Shown here in pieces: positions 25,859 to 33,925 of a DNA stretch of 63,947 nucleotides. Both the position numbers and the translations under genes were made by a program. The notes beneath the pieces are model-generated. The model ran no database searches, had not been told where the DNA came from, and saw only the letters and a list, made by a program, of their open reading frames with translations. The DNA is from Cellulomonas iranensis NBRC 101100 = JCM 18110 (GTDB lineage Bacteria > Actinomycetota > Actinomycetes > Actinomycetales > Cellulomonadaceae). How positions within the stretch are numbered: the first letter of the stretch is position 1; the number at the start of each line of letters is the position of its first letter. The stretch lies in the NCBI RefSeq assembly GCF_001552375.1, contig NZ_BCRB01000015.1, forward strand, positions 1-63,947. Direction: 5' to 3'.

Positions 25859-27289
25859 GTGACCCAGACCCCGACGACCGGCGCGCCCGCCGCCTCGGCG
25901 ACCGCGCCCGCCGACCCCACCCCGGCACCCCCGACCCCGGCGCCCGGCGCCGAGGTCCTCACCCCGGCCGGCGTCGAGCCCGTGCTCGTCCGGCACCGCG
26001 GCCGCTGGCTGCACGGCTGGGACCCCGAGGCGCCCGACCAGTGGCGCACGGCGGGGCGCGCCGTCGCACGCCGCAACCTCGTGCTGTCGATCCTCGCCGA
26101 GTTCCTCGGGTTCGCGGTCTGGGCGCTGTGGAGCATCGTCGTGCCGCAGCTGCCGGCGGCCGGGTTCACGCTGACCGCCGACCAGATGTTCTGGCTCATC
26201 GCGGTGCCGTCGCTCGTCGGCGCGACCCTGCGCATCCCGTACACGTTCGCCGTGCCCGTCTTCGGCGGGCGCAACTGGACCGTCGTGTCGGCGCTCCTGC
26301 TGCTCCTGCCCACGGGTGCCCTGGTGTGGGCCGTGCAACGACCCGACCTGCCGTTCGGCGCGCTGCTCGCGGTCGCCGCGCTCGCGGGCGTCGGCGGCGG
26401 CAACTTCGCGTCCTCGATGGCCAACATCTCGTTCTTCTACCCCGAGCGCGAGAAGGGCCGGGCGCTGGGCCTCAACGCCGCGGGCGGCAACGTCGGCACC
26501 GCGGCCGTGCAGCTCGCGGTGCCGCTGGTCATCGTCGGTGCGGCCGGCGTGCACCTCGAGCGGGCCGGTCTGATGTTCGTGCCCCTCGCGATCCTGGCCG
26601 CGGTGCTCGCGTGGCGGCTCATGGACAACGTCAAGGACGCCGCGGCCGACCCGCGCGCGTACGGCTCGGCCGCGCGCCACCGTCACACGTGGGTCATCTC
26701 GTTCGTGTACATCGGCACGTTCGGCTCGTTCATCGGGTTCTCAGGGGCGTTCCCGACGCTGCTCAAGGCCCAGTTCCCCGACGTGACGCTGTCGATCGCG
26801 TTCCTCGGCGCGCTCGTCGGGTCGGTCGCGCGCCCGGCGGGCGGTGCGCTCGCCGACCGGCTCGGCGGCGCCCGCGTGACGGTCGCGGCGTTCGCGGTCA
26901 TGGCGGTCGGGACCGTGTCGGCGATCCTCGCGCTGCGGGCCGGGTCGTTCCCGCTGTTCTTCGGCTCGTTCCTGCTGCTGTTCCTCGCCACGGGCGCCGG
27001 CAACGGGTCGGTGTACCGCATGATCCCGGCGGTGTTCCGGCACGGCGCGACCGACGACGCCGACCGCGGCCGGCGGGCCAAGGCCGCCGCGGGGTGCATC
27101 GGGATCGCGGGCGCGGTCGGTGCCGTCGGCGGGTTCCTGGTGCCGCGCGGGTTCGCGGCGTCGACCACCGCGACGGGTGGCATCGAGGCGGCGCTGTGGG
27201 TGATCGTCGCGACCTACGCCGTCATGGCCGCCACCACGTGGGTCGTGTACGCGCGCCGCGGCTCGGCGTTCGGCGACGCCGTCATCTGA
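25859..27289 (+). CDS. narK: nitrate/nitrite transporter NarK
   Basis: 476 residues, a major facilitator with twelve helices. A Thr/Pro/Ala-rich tail of about 45 residues precedes WDPEAPDQWRTAGRAVARRN and the first helix. NarK signatures: GGGNFASSMANISFFYPEREKGRALGLNAAGGNVG with the nitrate-signature Gly-rich helix, and GTFGSFIGFSGAFPTLLK. It imports nitrate, perhaps also exporting nitrite, for the reductase encoded next. The GTG at 25859 follows GGAGG. The stop overlaps the nasA start by one base (TGATG), so uptake and reduction are made together. Confidence 0.95.
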   Translation: MTQTPTTGAPAASATAPADPTPAPPTPAPGAEVLTPAGVEPVLVRHRGRWLHGWDPEAPDQWRTAGRAVARRNLVLSILAEFLGFAVWALWSIVVPQLPAAGFTLTADQMFWLIAVPSLVGATLRIPYTFAVPVFGGRNWTVVSALLLLLPTGALVWAVQRPDLPFGALLAVAALAGVGGGNFASSMANISFFYPEREKGRALGLNAAGGNVGTAAVQLAVPLVIVGAAGVHLERAGLMFVPLAILAAVLAWRLMDNVKDAAADPRAYGSAARHRHTWVISFVYIGTFGSFIGFSGAFPTLLKAQFPDVTLSIAFLGALVGSVARPAGGALADRLGGARVTVAAFAVMAVGTVSAILALRAGSFPLFFGSFLLLFLATGAGNGSVYRMIPAVFRHGATDDADRGRRAKAAAGCIGIAGAVGAVGGFLVPRGFAASTTATGGIEAALWVIVATYAVMAATTWVVYARRGSAFGDAVI

Positions 27290-30200
27290 TGACGGCCACC
27301 ACCACCGCGCGGGACGCGCGCACGGCCACGACGCAGGTCGCGACCGTGTGCTCGTACTGCGGCGTCGGCTGCGGGATCGTCCTCGACGTCGGGGACGACG
27401 GCACGGTGCGCCGCGCGAGCGGCGACCGCTCGCACCCCGCGAACGCCGGGCGCCTGTGCACCAAGGGCGCGACGAGCGCGACGATGCTCGCGGCCGGCGG
27501 GCGCGTGACGACCGCGCTCGTGCGGCCCGAGCGCGGCGCCGAGGCCGTGCCAGCCGACGTCGACGCCGCGGTCGCGGACGTCGCCCGCCGGCTGCGCACG
27601 ATCCTCGACCGCGACGGTCCCGACGCGATCGCGCTGTACGTGTCGGGTCAGCTGAGCATCGAGGCGCAGTACCTGGCGAACAAGCTCGCCAAGGGGTACC
27701 TGCGCACGCGGTGGATCGAGTCGAACTCGCGGCTGTGCATGGCGAGCGCGGGCACGGGCTACAAGCTGTCGCTCGGTGCCGACGGCCCGCCGGGGTCGTA
27801 CGACGACCTCGACCACGCCGACGTGTTCCTGCTCGTCGGCGCGAACATGGCCGACTGCCACCCCGTGCTGTTCCTGCGGCTGCTCGACCGCGTCAAGGCG
27901 GGCGCCCGGCTGATCGTCGTCGACCCGCGGCGCACGGCCACGGCCGAGAGGGCGGACCTGTTCCTGCAGGTCCGGCCCGGCAGCGACCTCGCGCTGCTCA
28001 ACGGCCTGTTGCACCTGCTGGTCGAGGCCGGCGCGGTCGACGAGGCGTTCGTCGCCGAGCACACCGAGGGCTGGGACGCGATGCCCGCGTTCCTCGCGGA
28101 CTACCCGCCGGACGTCGTCGAGCGGCTCACGGGCGTGCCGGCGGCCGACCTGCGCGCGGCCGCCGCGATGATCGCCGGAGCGGGTGACTGGGTGTCGTGC
28201 TGGACGATGGGCCTCAACCAGTCGACGCACGGCACGTGGAACACGAACGCGCTGGTCAACCTGCACCTCGCGACCGGTGCGATCGGGCGCCGGGGGAGCG
28301 GACCGTTCTCGCTCACCGGCCAGCCCAACGCGATGGGCGGGCGCGAGATGGGCTACATGGGCCCGGGCCTGCCGGGGCAGCGCAGCGTGCTCGACGCCGA
28401 CGACCGCGCGTTCTGCGAGGACCTGTGGGGGCTGCCGCCCGGGACGATCCGCACCGAGGTCGGCACCGGCACGGTCGACATGTTCCGCCGCATGGCCGAC
28501 GGCGAGATCCGCGCCGCGTGGGTGATCTGCACCAACCCGGTCGCGTCGGTCGGCAACCGCCGCACCGTGGTCGAGGGTCTCGAGCGCGCCGAGCTCGTCG
28601 TCACGCAGGACGTGTTCGCCGACACCGAGACCAACGCGTACGCCGACGTCGTGCTGCCGGCCGCGCTGTGGTCCGAGGCCGACGGCGTCATGGTGAGCTC
28701 CGAGCGCACCATGACGCTCGCGCGGCGGGCGCTGGCCGCCCCCGGGCAGGCGCTGCCGGACTGGCAGCTCGTCGCGCGCGTCGCGACGGCCCTGGGGTTC
28801 GACGGCTTCGCGTACGCGTCGTCGCAGGAGGTCTTCGACGAGCTGCGCCGCGCGAGCAACCCGCGCACGGGCTACGACCTGCGGGGGGTCAGCTACGAGC
28901 GGTTGCGCCGCGAGCCCGTGCAGTGGCCGTGCGCGTCCGCCGACGCGCCCGCGCGCAACCCGGTGCGCTACCTCAACGACGGCGAGCACCAGCCGCTGCT
29001 CACCCGCCCCGACGGCACGCGGCCGCGCCTGGCGTTCCCCACGCCGAGCGGTCGCGCGGTCTTCCACGCGCGCCCGCACGTCGACCCGGCCGAGCTGCCG
29101 GACGACGACCACCCGTTCTGGTTCACCACCGGCCGCGTGCAGCACCAGTGGCACACCATGACCAAGACCGGCAAGGTCCCGGCGCTGAACCGGCTCGAGC
29201 CCGGCCCGTTCGTCGAGGTACACCCCGAGGACGCCGCGCGGCTCGGGCTCGTCGAGCGGGCGCCCGTCGAGGTCGCGTCGCGGCGCGGCCGCGCGGTGCT
29301 GCCGGTCGTCGTGACCGACCGCGTGCGCCCCGGCACGCTGTTCGCGCCGTTCCACTGGAACGACGTGTTCGGCGAGCACCTCGCGGTCAACGCGGTGACG
29401 AACGACGCGGTCGACCTGCTGTCCCTGCAGCCCGAGCTCAAGGCGTGCGCGGTCGCGCTCACGCCCGTCGCCGCCGAGGTCGCGCCCGCCCGACGCACGC
29501 ACGGCGCGACACCCGGACCCGACCCCGACCCCGGCGCGGCGCCCGCCTCCGCGTCGGCGACGCTCGACGGTCCGGCCACGATGCGGGCGCTCGCGGCCGC
29601 GCTCGGCGTCGACGACGTCGAGGCCCCCGCGCTCGGCGACGGCGAGCGGCGCTACCTGGCGGGGTTCCTCGCGGGTCTCGGGCGTGGCACCGGCGCGGCG
29701 GGGACGCCCGTGCTGCCGCCGACGGCACCGTTGCGCGACGACCACGCGCTGTGGGTCGACGGCGTGCTGGCGGGGCTGTTCTCCCGCGCGCCGGGTGCAC
29801 CGTCCGCGGCCGCCCTGCGGGCGCCGGCCCGCACCGTCACGGTGCTGTGGGCGTCCCAGACGGGCAACGCCGAGGAGCTCGCGGGCGTCGTCGCTGACCG
29901 GCTCGGGGCCGCCGGGCTCGGCACGCGGCTGCGCGCGATGGACGACGCGCTCGACGACCTGCCCCGGCGCGGTGACGTCGTGCTGGTCACGAGCACGTTC
30001 GGCGACGGCGACGCACCCGACAACGGGGCGGCGCTGTGGGAGAGGCTCGCGGACCCGCAGGCGCCGTCGTTCGGCGGTGCGCGGTTCGCGGTGCTGGCGC
30101 TGGGCGACCCGACGTACGACCGGTTCTGCGGGCACGGGCGGCGCCTCGACCACCGGCTCGCCGAGCTCGGCGCGCAGCGGCTCGTGCCGCGCCTCGAGCG

Positions 30201-31548
30201 CGAGCCCGGCGACGACACCGCGGTCGGCCCGTGGCTCGACGGGCTCGTCGCGGCGCTGACCGGCGGCGAGCAGGACGACGACGCGGCTGACGGTGGCACG
30301 GTCGTGGGAGGCGCCGACGACGCGGACGCGCGCGACGGCGTCGGCGGCGGGCCGGCTCGTGCGCCGGCGCGCACGGCACCCGTCGCGCCGTCCGGGTCGG
30401 GTGACGCGCCCGCCCGGGCGTCGCGGCGGCACCCCGGCACGGCGCGGCTCGTGGGCCGTCGGCGCCTCGGGGCAGCGGGCGCCGCGAAGGAGGTGCGCGA
30501 GGTCCTGCTCGACACGTCGGGCTCGCCGCTGCCCGTGCCGTACGCGGCCGGGGACGCCCTGGCGGTCCGCCCCCGCACGCCGGTCGCGCTGGTCGAGGAG
30601 ATGCTCGGCGCGACGGGGCTGGACGCCGCCGCGCCGGTCGTGCTCGACGGCGTGACGCAGCCGCTGCACGACGCGCTGCGCACCGGCCTCGACCTGGGCC
30701 GCCCGACGCCCGCGCTGCTGCGGTTCGTCGCCGACCGCACGACCCGTGCGGCGGGTGACGACCTGCGCCGCCTGCTGCGGGCGGGCGACCGCGCGGCGCT
30801 CGACGCGTGGACGTGGGACCGCGGCGTCGTCGACGTGGTCGCGGCGCACCCGCTCGACGCGACGCCGCAGGAGTGGGTCGACGCGCTGCGCACGCTCCAG
30901 CCGCGCGCGTACTCGATCTCGTCGAGCCCGCTCGTCGACCCGGCCCGCGTGCGCCTGACGGTGTCGGTCGTGCGGTGGGCGGGGCCCACCGGACGGCCGC
31001 GCGGCGGCACGTGCTCGACGTACCTCGCGGACGCCGCCCCGGACGCCGAGGTCGCAGTGCACGTGCAACCCAGCGCCCACTTCCGCCCGCCGTCGGACCC
31101 CGACGCACCCGCCGTGATGATCGGTCCGGGCACGGGCGTCGCGCCGTTCGTCGGGTTCCTCGCCGAGCGCGAGGCGCGCGGGCACCGCGGCGGCAGCTGG
31201 CTGGTCTTCGGCGAGCAGCACGCGGCGACCGACTTCTGGTACCGCGACGAGCTCGACGCGTGGCGCACGAGCGGCGTGCTCACGCGCCTCGACACCGCGT
31301 TCTCGCGCGACCAGCGGCAGAAGGTCTACGTGCAGGACCGGCTGCGCGAGCACGCGCGCGACCTGTGGTCCTGGCTCGAGCGCGGCGCGCACGTCTACGT
31401 GTGCGGCGACGCGCGGCGCATGGCGCCCGACGTCGACGCGGCGCTGCGCGAGGTGGTCGCCCGCGAGGGCGGGCTCGCCGAGCCGGACGCCGCCGCGTAC
31501 GTCCGGCGGCTCGCGGCGGAGCGACGCTACGTGCGCGACGTGTACTGA
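27289..31548 (+). CDS. nasA: assimilatory nitrate reductase fused to CysJ-like flavoprotein reductase
   Basis: 1419 residues. Residues 1-730 are a bis-MGD nitrate reductase: 4Fe-4S ligands Cys 21, 24, 28 and 57 (CSYCGVGC and RLCTKG), a candidate molybdenum ligand Cys 150 in SRLCMASAG, and GLNQSTHGTWNTNALVNLHL. After a Pro/Ala linker come ERRYLAGFLAGL, a flavodoxin domain (VLWASQTGNAEELA, near 850), an FAD domain (RAYSISSSP, near 1206; GGTCSTYLAD) and a NAD(P)H domain (GPGTGVAPFVGF, near 1280) ending RYVRDVY. Electrons should run NADPH-FAD-FMN-FeS-Mo within one chain, so no separate NasB is needed. It is cytoplasmic and makes nitrite for NirBD. Confidence 0.93.
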   Translation: MTATTTARDARTATTQVATVCSYCGVGCGIVLDVGDDGTVRRASGDRSHPANAGRLCTKGATSATMLAAGGRVTTALVRPERGAEAVPADVDAAVADVARRLRTILDRDGPDAIALYVSGQLSIEAQYLANKLAKGYLRTRWIESNSRLCMASAGTGYKLSLGADGPPGSYDDLDHADVFLLVGANMADCHPVLFLRLLDRVKAGARLIVVDPRRTATAERADLFLQVRPGSDLALLNGLLHLLVEAGAVDEAFVAEHTEGWDAMPAFLADYPPDVVERLTGVPAADLRAAAAMIAGAGDWVSCWTMGLNQSTHGTWNTNALVNLHLATGAIGRRGSGPFSLTGQPNAMGGREMGYMGPGLPGQRSVLDADDRAFCEDLWGLPPGTIRTEVGTGTVDMFRRMADGEIRAAWVICTNPVASVGNRRTVVEGLERAELVVTQDVFADTETNAYADVVLPAALWSEADGVMVSSERTMTLARRALAAPGQALPDWQLVARVATALGFDGFAYASSQEVFDELRRASNPRTGYDLRGVSYERLRREPVQWPCASADAPARNPVRYLNDGEHQPLLTRPDGTRPRLAFPTPSGRAVFHARPHVDPAELPDDDHPFWFTTGRVQHQWHTMTKTGKVPALNRLEPGPFVEVHPEDAARLGLVERAPVEVASRRGRAVLPVVVTDRVRPGTLFAPFHWNDVFGEHLAVNAVTNDAVDLLSLQPELKACAVALTPVAAEVAPARRTHGATPGPDPDPGAAPASASATLDGPATMRALAAALGVDDVEAPALGDGERRYLAGFLAGLGRGTGAAGTPVLPPTAPLRDDHALWVDGVLAGLFSRAPGAPSAAALRAPARTVTVLWASQTGNAEELAGVVADRLGAAGLGTRLRAMDDALDDLPRRGDVVLVTSTFGDGDAPDNGAALWERLADPQAPSFGGARFAVLALGDPTYDRFCGHGRRLDHRLAELGAQRLVPRLEREPGDDTAVGPWLDGLVAALTGGEQDDDAADGGTVVGGADDADARDGVGGGPARAPARTAPVAPSGSGDAPARASRRHPGTARLVGRRRLGAAGAAKEVREVLLDTSGSPLPVPYAAGDALAVRPRTPVALVEEMLGATGLDAAAPVVLDGVTQPLHDALRTGLDLGRPTPALLRFVADRTTRAAGDDLRRLLRAGDRAALDAWTWDRGVVDVVAAHPLDATPQEWVDALRTLQPRAYSISSSPLVDPARVRLTVSVVRWAGPTGRPRGGTCSTYLADAAPDAEVAVHVQPSAHFRPPSDPDAPAVMIGPGTGVAPFVGFLAEREARGHRGGSWLVFGEQHAATDFWYRDELDAWRTSGVLTRLDTAFSRDQRQKVYVQDRLREHARDLWSWLERGAHVYVCGDARRMAPDVDAALREVVAREGGLAEPDAAAYVRRLAAERRYVRDVY

Positions 31549-31739
31549 GCGCCCGCGTCGACCGGACGTACCCCGCGCGGCGTCGGCCCGGCGAGCGTGA
31601 CGGGTTCCGTGCTCCCGCGAGCCGCGGCGCGTCCGCCGCGGGAACCCGGGGCCGCACGGGGAACCCGGTGCCGCGGTCGTGCGTTCCCCCGGGAGTGCCT
31701 GCCGGCCGGTGGCGCACGCCCCGACCCGCAGGAGGTGCC

Positions 31740-32093
31740 GTGCGCGGCCGCAGGACCCGTGTCGTCGTCGCCGCCCTCGTCGTGCTCGGCCTGGTCGGCT
31801 CGCTCGCGGTCGGCCTCGTCGCGGGGACGGGCGGCGGGCGCGTCGACGTGCCCGCGACGGGCCCCTGGGCGGTCCTGGTCGGCCCCGAGCACCCGACCGT
31901 CGCCGCGTGCACGAGCGACCCCGCGGTCGAGCGCGTGTCGGTGCCGGACGGCCAGGACGGCGGGCCGCTCGCGGTCGTCCTGTACGCCGACGCGGCCCGC
32001 GGCGACCTCGACCGCGTGCTCGCGTGCCTGCAGCGCGACCCGGGCGCGGCGCAGGTGCAGGTCGTGCAGGTGTCGCGCGGCGTCCAGGGCTGA
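31740..32093 (+). CDS. small membrane-anchored or secreted hypothetical protein
   Basis: 117 residues from the GTG at 31740, preceded by a strong AGGAGG. An Arg-rich start and one hydrophobic helix (VVVAALVVLGLVGSLAVGLVAG) act as signal anchor; there is no lipobox. The outer domain of about 80 residues has two cysteines (VAACTSDPAVERV and VLACLQRDPGAAQVQ) that could form a disulfide, and ends VVQVSRGVQG. I do not recognise the family. It lies after nasA but 190 bases away, and converges on the sulfite-oxidase-like gene. Confidence 0.65.
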   Translation: MRGRRTRVVVAALVVLGLVGSLAVGLVAGTGGGRVDVPATGPWAVLVGPEHPTVAACTSDPAVERVSVPDGQDGGPLAVVLYADAARGDLDRVLACLQRDPGAAQVQVVQVSRGVQG

Positions 32094-32119
32094 TCGCGGC
32101 GGCCGTCGGCCGTCCCACG

Positions 32120-32137
32120 CGGTCGCCCGTGCGACCG
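32120..32137. terminator. bidirectional hairpin between convergent genes
   Basis: CGGTCGC/GCGACCG, 7-bp stem with a CCGT loop, between the small secreted protein gene and the sulfite-oxidase-like gene. No T tract. Confidence 0.45.
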
Positions 32138-32156
32138 GCGCGGGTGCGGCCCCGGC

Positions 32157-33740
32157 TCAGGTCACCGTCACGTCGAGCGTGTCGTAGCCCGCCGCGCCGT
32201 CGGGCACGACGTCGGCCGGGACGCCCGTCTGCGGGCCGTCGGGGTCCCACGCACGCACCGCGAGCACGTGGTCGCCCGGTGCCGCGTCGGGCCACGTCCA
32301 CCGCCACTGCCGCCACGAGTCCACGCCGCCGTCGGCGGCCAGGTCGGCGTCCTGCCACGCGCCGTCGTCGACGCGCACCTGCACGCGCTCGACGCCGCGG
32401 TGCTGCGCCCACGCCGTGCCGGCCACGACGACGTCGCCCGCCGCGACCGTCGCGCCCGTGCGGGGCACCTCGATGCGCGACTGCGTCTTCACGGGGCCGC
32501 GCTCGGACCAGCCGCGCTGCGTCCAGTACGCGCTGACCCGGTCGAACCGCGTGACCTCGAGCTCGGTGACCCACTTGGTCGCCGACACGTAGCCGTACAG
32601 CCCGGGCACGACCATCCGCACCGGGAACCCGTGCTCGGGGGGCAGGGGAGCGCCGTCCATGCCGACCGCGAGCAGCGCGTCCCGGTCGTCGGTGAGCGCC
32701 TCGAGCGGCGTGGACGCGGTGAACCCGTCGGCGCTGCGCGAGAGCACCATGTCGGCGTCGGCCGTGGGCACGGCCCGCGCGAGCACGTCGCGCACGGGCA
32801 GCCCGAGCCAGCGCTGGTTGCCCACGAGCCCGCCGCCCACGGGGTTGGAGACGCACGCGAGCGTCACCCACGCCTCGACGAGGTCGGACGCGAGGAGCTC
32901 GTCCCACGTGAGCTCGACCTCCCGCTCGACGAGCCCGTGCACGCGCAGGCGCCACGTGGCCGGGTCGACCTGCGGCACCACGAGCGCGGTGTCGATGCGG
33001 TAGAAGTCCGCGGGCGGCGTCGCCCACGGTCCGACGCCCGCGACCTGGACGCCGCTCGGCGGTGACGGCGCGGGACGCGCGGGCGACGGCAGCCGCAGGG
33101 CCGCGCGCGCGGCCTGCGCGCCGCGCGCACCGGTAGCGGCGACGCGCCCGACGACCGCCCCGACGACCCCGACCGCGGCGGCCAGCGCGGTGAGCCGCAG
33201 GAACGTGCGGCGGCCGGGCGGCGCGGGTCCGTCGGCCACCGGGCCAGGTGCCGCCGCGGTGGGCGGTGCGGCGGGCGGCAGGCGGCGCAGCAGCTCGCGC
33301 AGCGTCCACAGGCCCGCGACGGTCCCGACGACGGCCGGGGCCGGGGCGAGCGCACCGGTGTCGGGGCGCAGCGACGCGGCGAACGCCGCGACCCCGCCGA
33401 GCAGCACCACGAGGACCGCGCCGACCGACCACCGGCGCCGCGCGGCGACACCGGCGACGGCCGCGAGGGCGGCCAGCACCAGGGCCTCCCCGACGCCGAG
33501 CACGAGCTTGTCGGCCGTGCCGAACGCCGCGACCGCGGCGTCCTTGAGCCACCCCGGCGTCGCGTCGACGAACGCCGCACCGACCGCCACGAGCGGGTCC
33601 GTCGAGGGCCCCGTGACGATCGCCACCAGGGCTCCGACACCCACCGTGACCGCACCGGCGGCCAGCCCCGCGAGACCCGCGAGGAGGTCGGGCGTGCGCG
33701 GGCGGCGCGTGCGCGGGGCCGCGACCGTGGGGGTCGTCAT
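32157..33740 (-). CDS. membrane sulfite-oxidase-family molybdoenzyme
   Basis: 527 residues. The first 150 residues form four or five membrane helices; a twin-arginine-like GRRTFLRLTALAAAVG (Arg 177-178) then leads into another helix, which suggests Tat-dependent placement of the rest outside the membrane. Residues about 240-430 are the Moco domain of the sulfite oxidase family, with the molybdenum-binding Cys 296 in WVTLACVSNPVGG and GFPVRMVVPGLYGYVSATKWV. Residues about 430-527 are the Ig-like dimerisation domain. The substrate is not known; sulfite, sulfoxides or a role in protein repair are all possible. There is no haem domain. It is divergent from nirB. Confidence 0.88.
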   Translation of the reverse strand: MTTPTVAAPRTRRPRTPDLLAGLAGLAAGAVTVGVGALVAIVTGPSTDPLVAVGAAFVDATPGWLKDAAVAAFGTADKLVLGVGEALVLAALAAVAGVAARRRWSVGAVLVVLLGGVAAFAASLRPDTGALAPAPAVVGTVAGLWTLRELLRRLPPAAPPTAAAPGPVADGPAPPGRRTFLRLTALAAAVGVVGAVVGRVAATGARGAQAARAALRLPSPARPAPSPPSGVQVAGVGPWATPPADFYRIDTALVVPQVDPATWRLRVHGLVEREVELTWDELLASDLVEAWVTLACVSNPVGGGLVGNQRWLGLPVRDVLARAVPTADADMVLSRSADGFTASTPLEALTDDRDALLAVGMDGAPLPPEHGFPVRMVVPGLYGYVSATKWVTELEVTRFDRVSAYWTQRGWSERGPVKTQSRIEVPRTGATVAAGDVVVAGTAWAQHRGVERVQVRVDDGAWQDADLAADGGVDSWRQWRWTWPDAAPGDHVLAVRAWDPDGPQTGVPADVVPDGAAGYDTLDVTVT

Positions 33741-33747
33741 GCGCGCC

Positions 33748-33753
33748 ACGCTA
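33748..33753 (-). promoter_or_regulatory. -10 element of the sulfite-oxidase-like gene
   Basis: TAGCGT on the minus strand, seven bases before the ATG at 33740; probably a leaderless or nearly leaderless mRNA. Confidence 0.45.
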
Positions 33754-33816
33754 GGCCGCGGGCACGGAGCGCGCCACGGCGCACGGGACGAAGGTCTCAC
33801 ACGCGAGGCCCGCCCG

Positions 33817-33885
33817 GTGAGAGCGAAACGTTCCGGCGCGGAAACCCCGGCGCACCCCTGCGCGAAACGCCCGGTTCGTAGCGTC
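33817..33885 (+). promoter_or_regulatory. nirBD-siroheme operon promoter, shared with narK-nasA
   Basis: GAAACGTT (33825), GAAAC (33841), GAAAC (33864) and -10 TAGCGT (33879-33884), at the same spacings as upstream of narK. GTTCC-N6-GAAAC (33830-33845) fits a GlnR-type half-site pair. A leader of about 40 bases ends with GGAGG before nirB. Confidence 0.65.
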
Positions 33886-33925
33886 GACGCACGCCCTCGT
33901 CCCACCCGTCCCGGCTGGAGGCCCC

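Noticed and set aside
31549..31739. Terminator directly after nasA
   Set aside because: Several GC-rich partial dyads can be drawn around TCCCGCG/CGCGGGA, but none is perfect or close enough to the stop to call with confidence.
27214..33552. A minus-strand open frame of more than 2000 codons opposite narK and nasA
   Set aside because: It is the shadow of high-GC genes: composition is Arg/Ala/Gly/Val with no domain motif, while the plus strand encodes complete NarK and NasA-CysJ.
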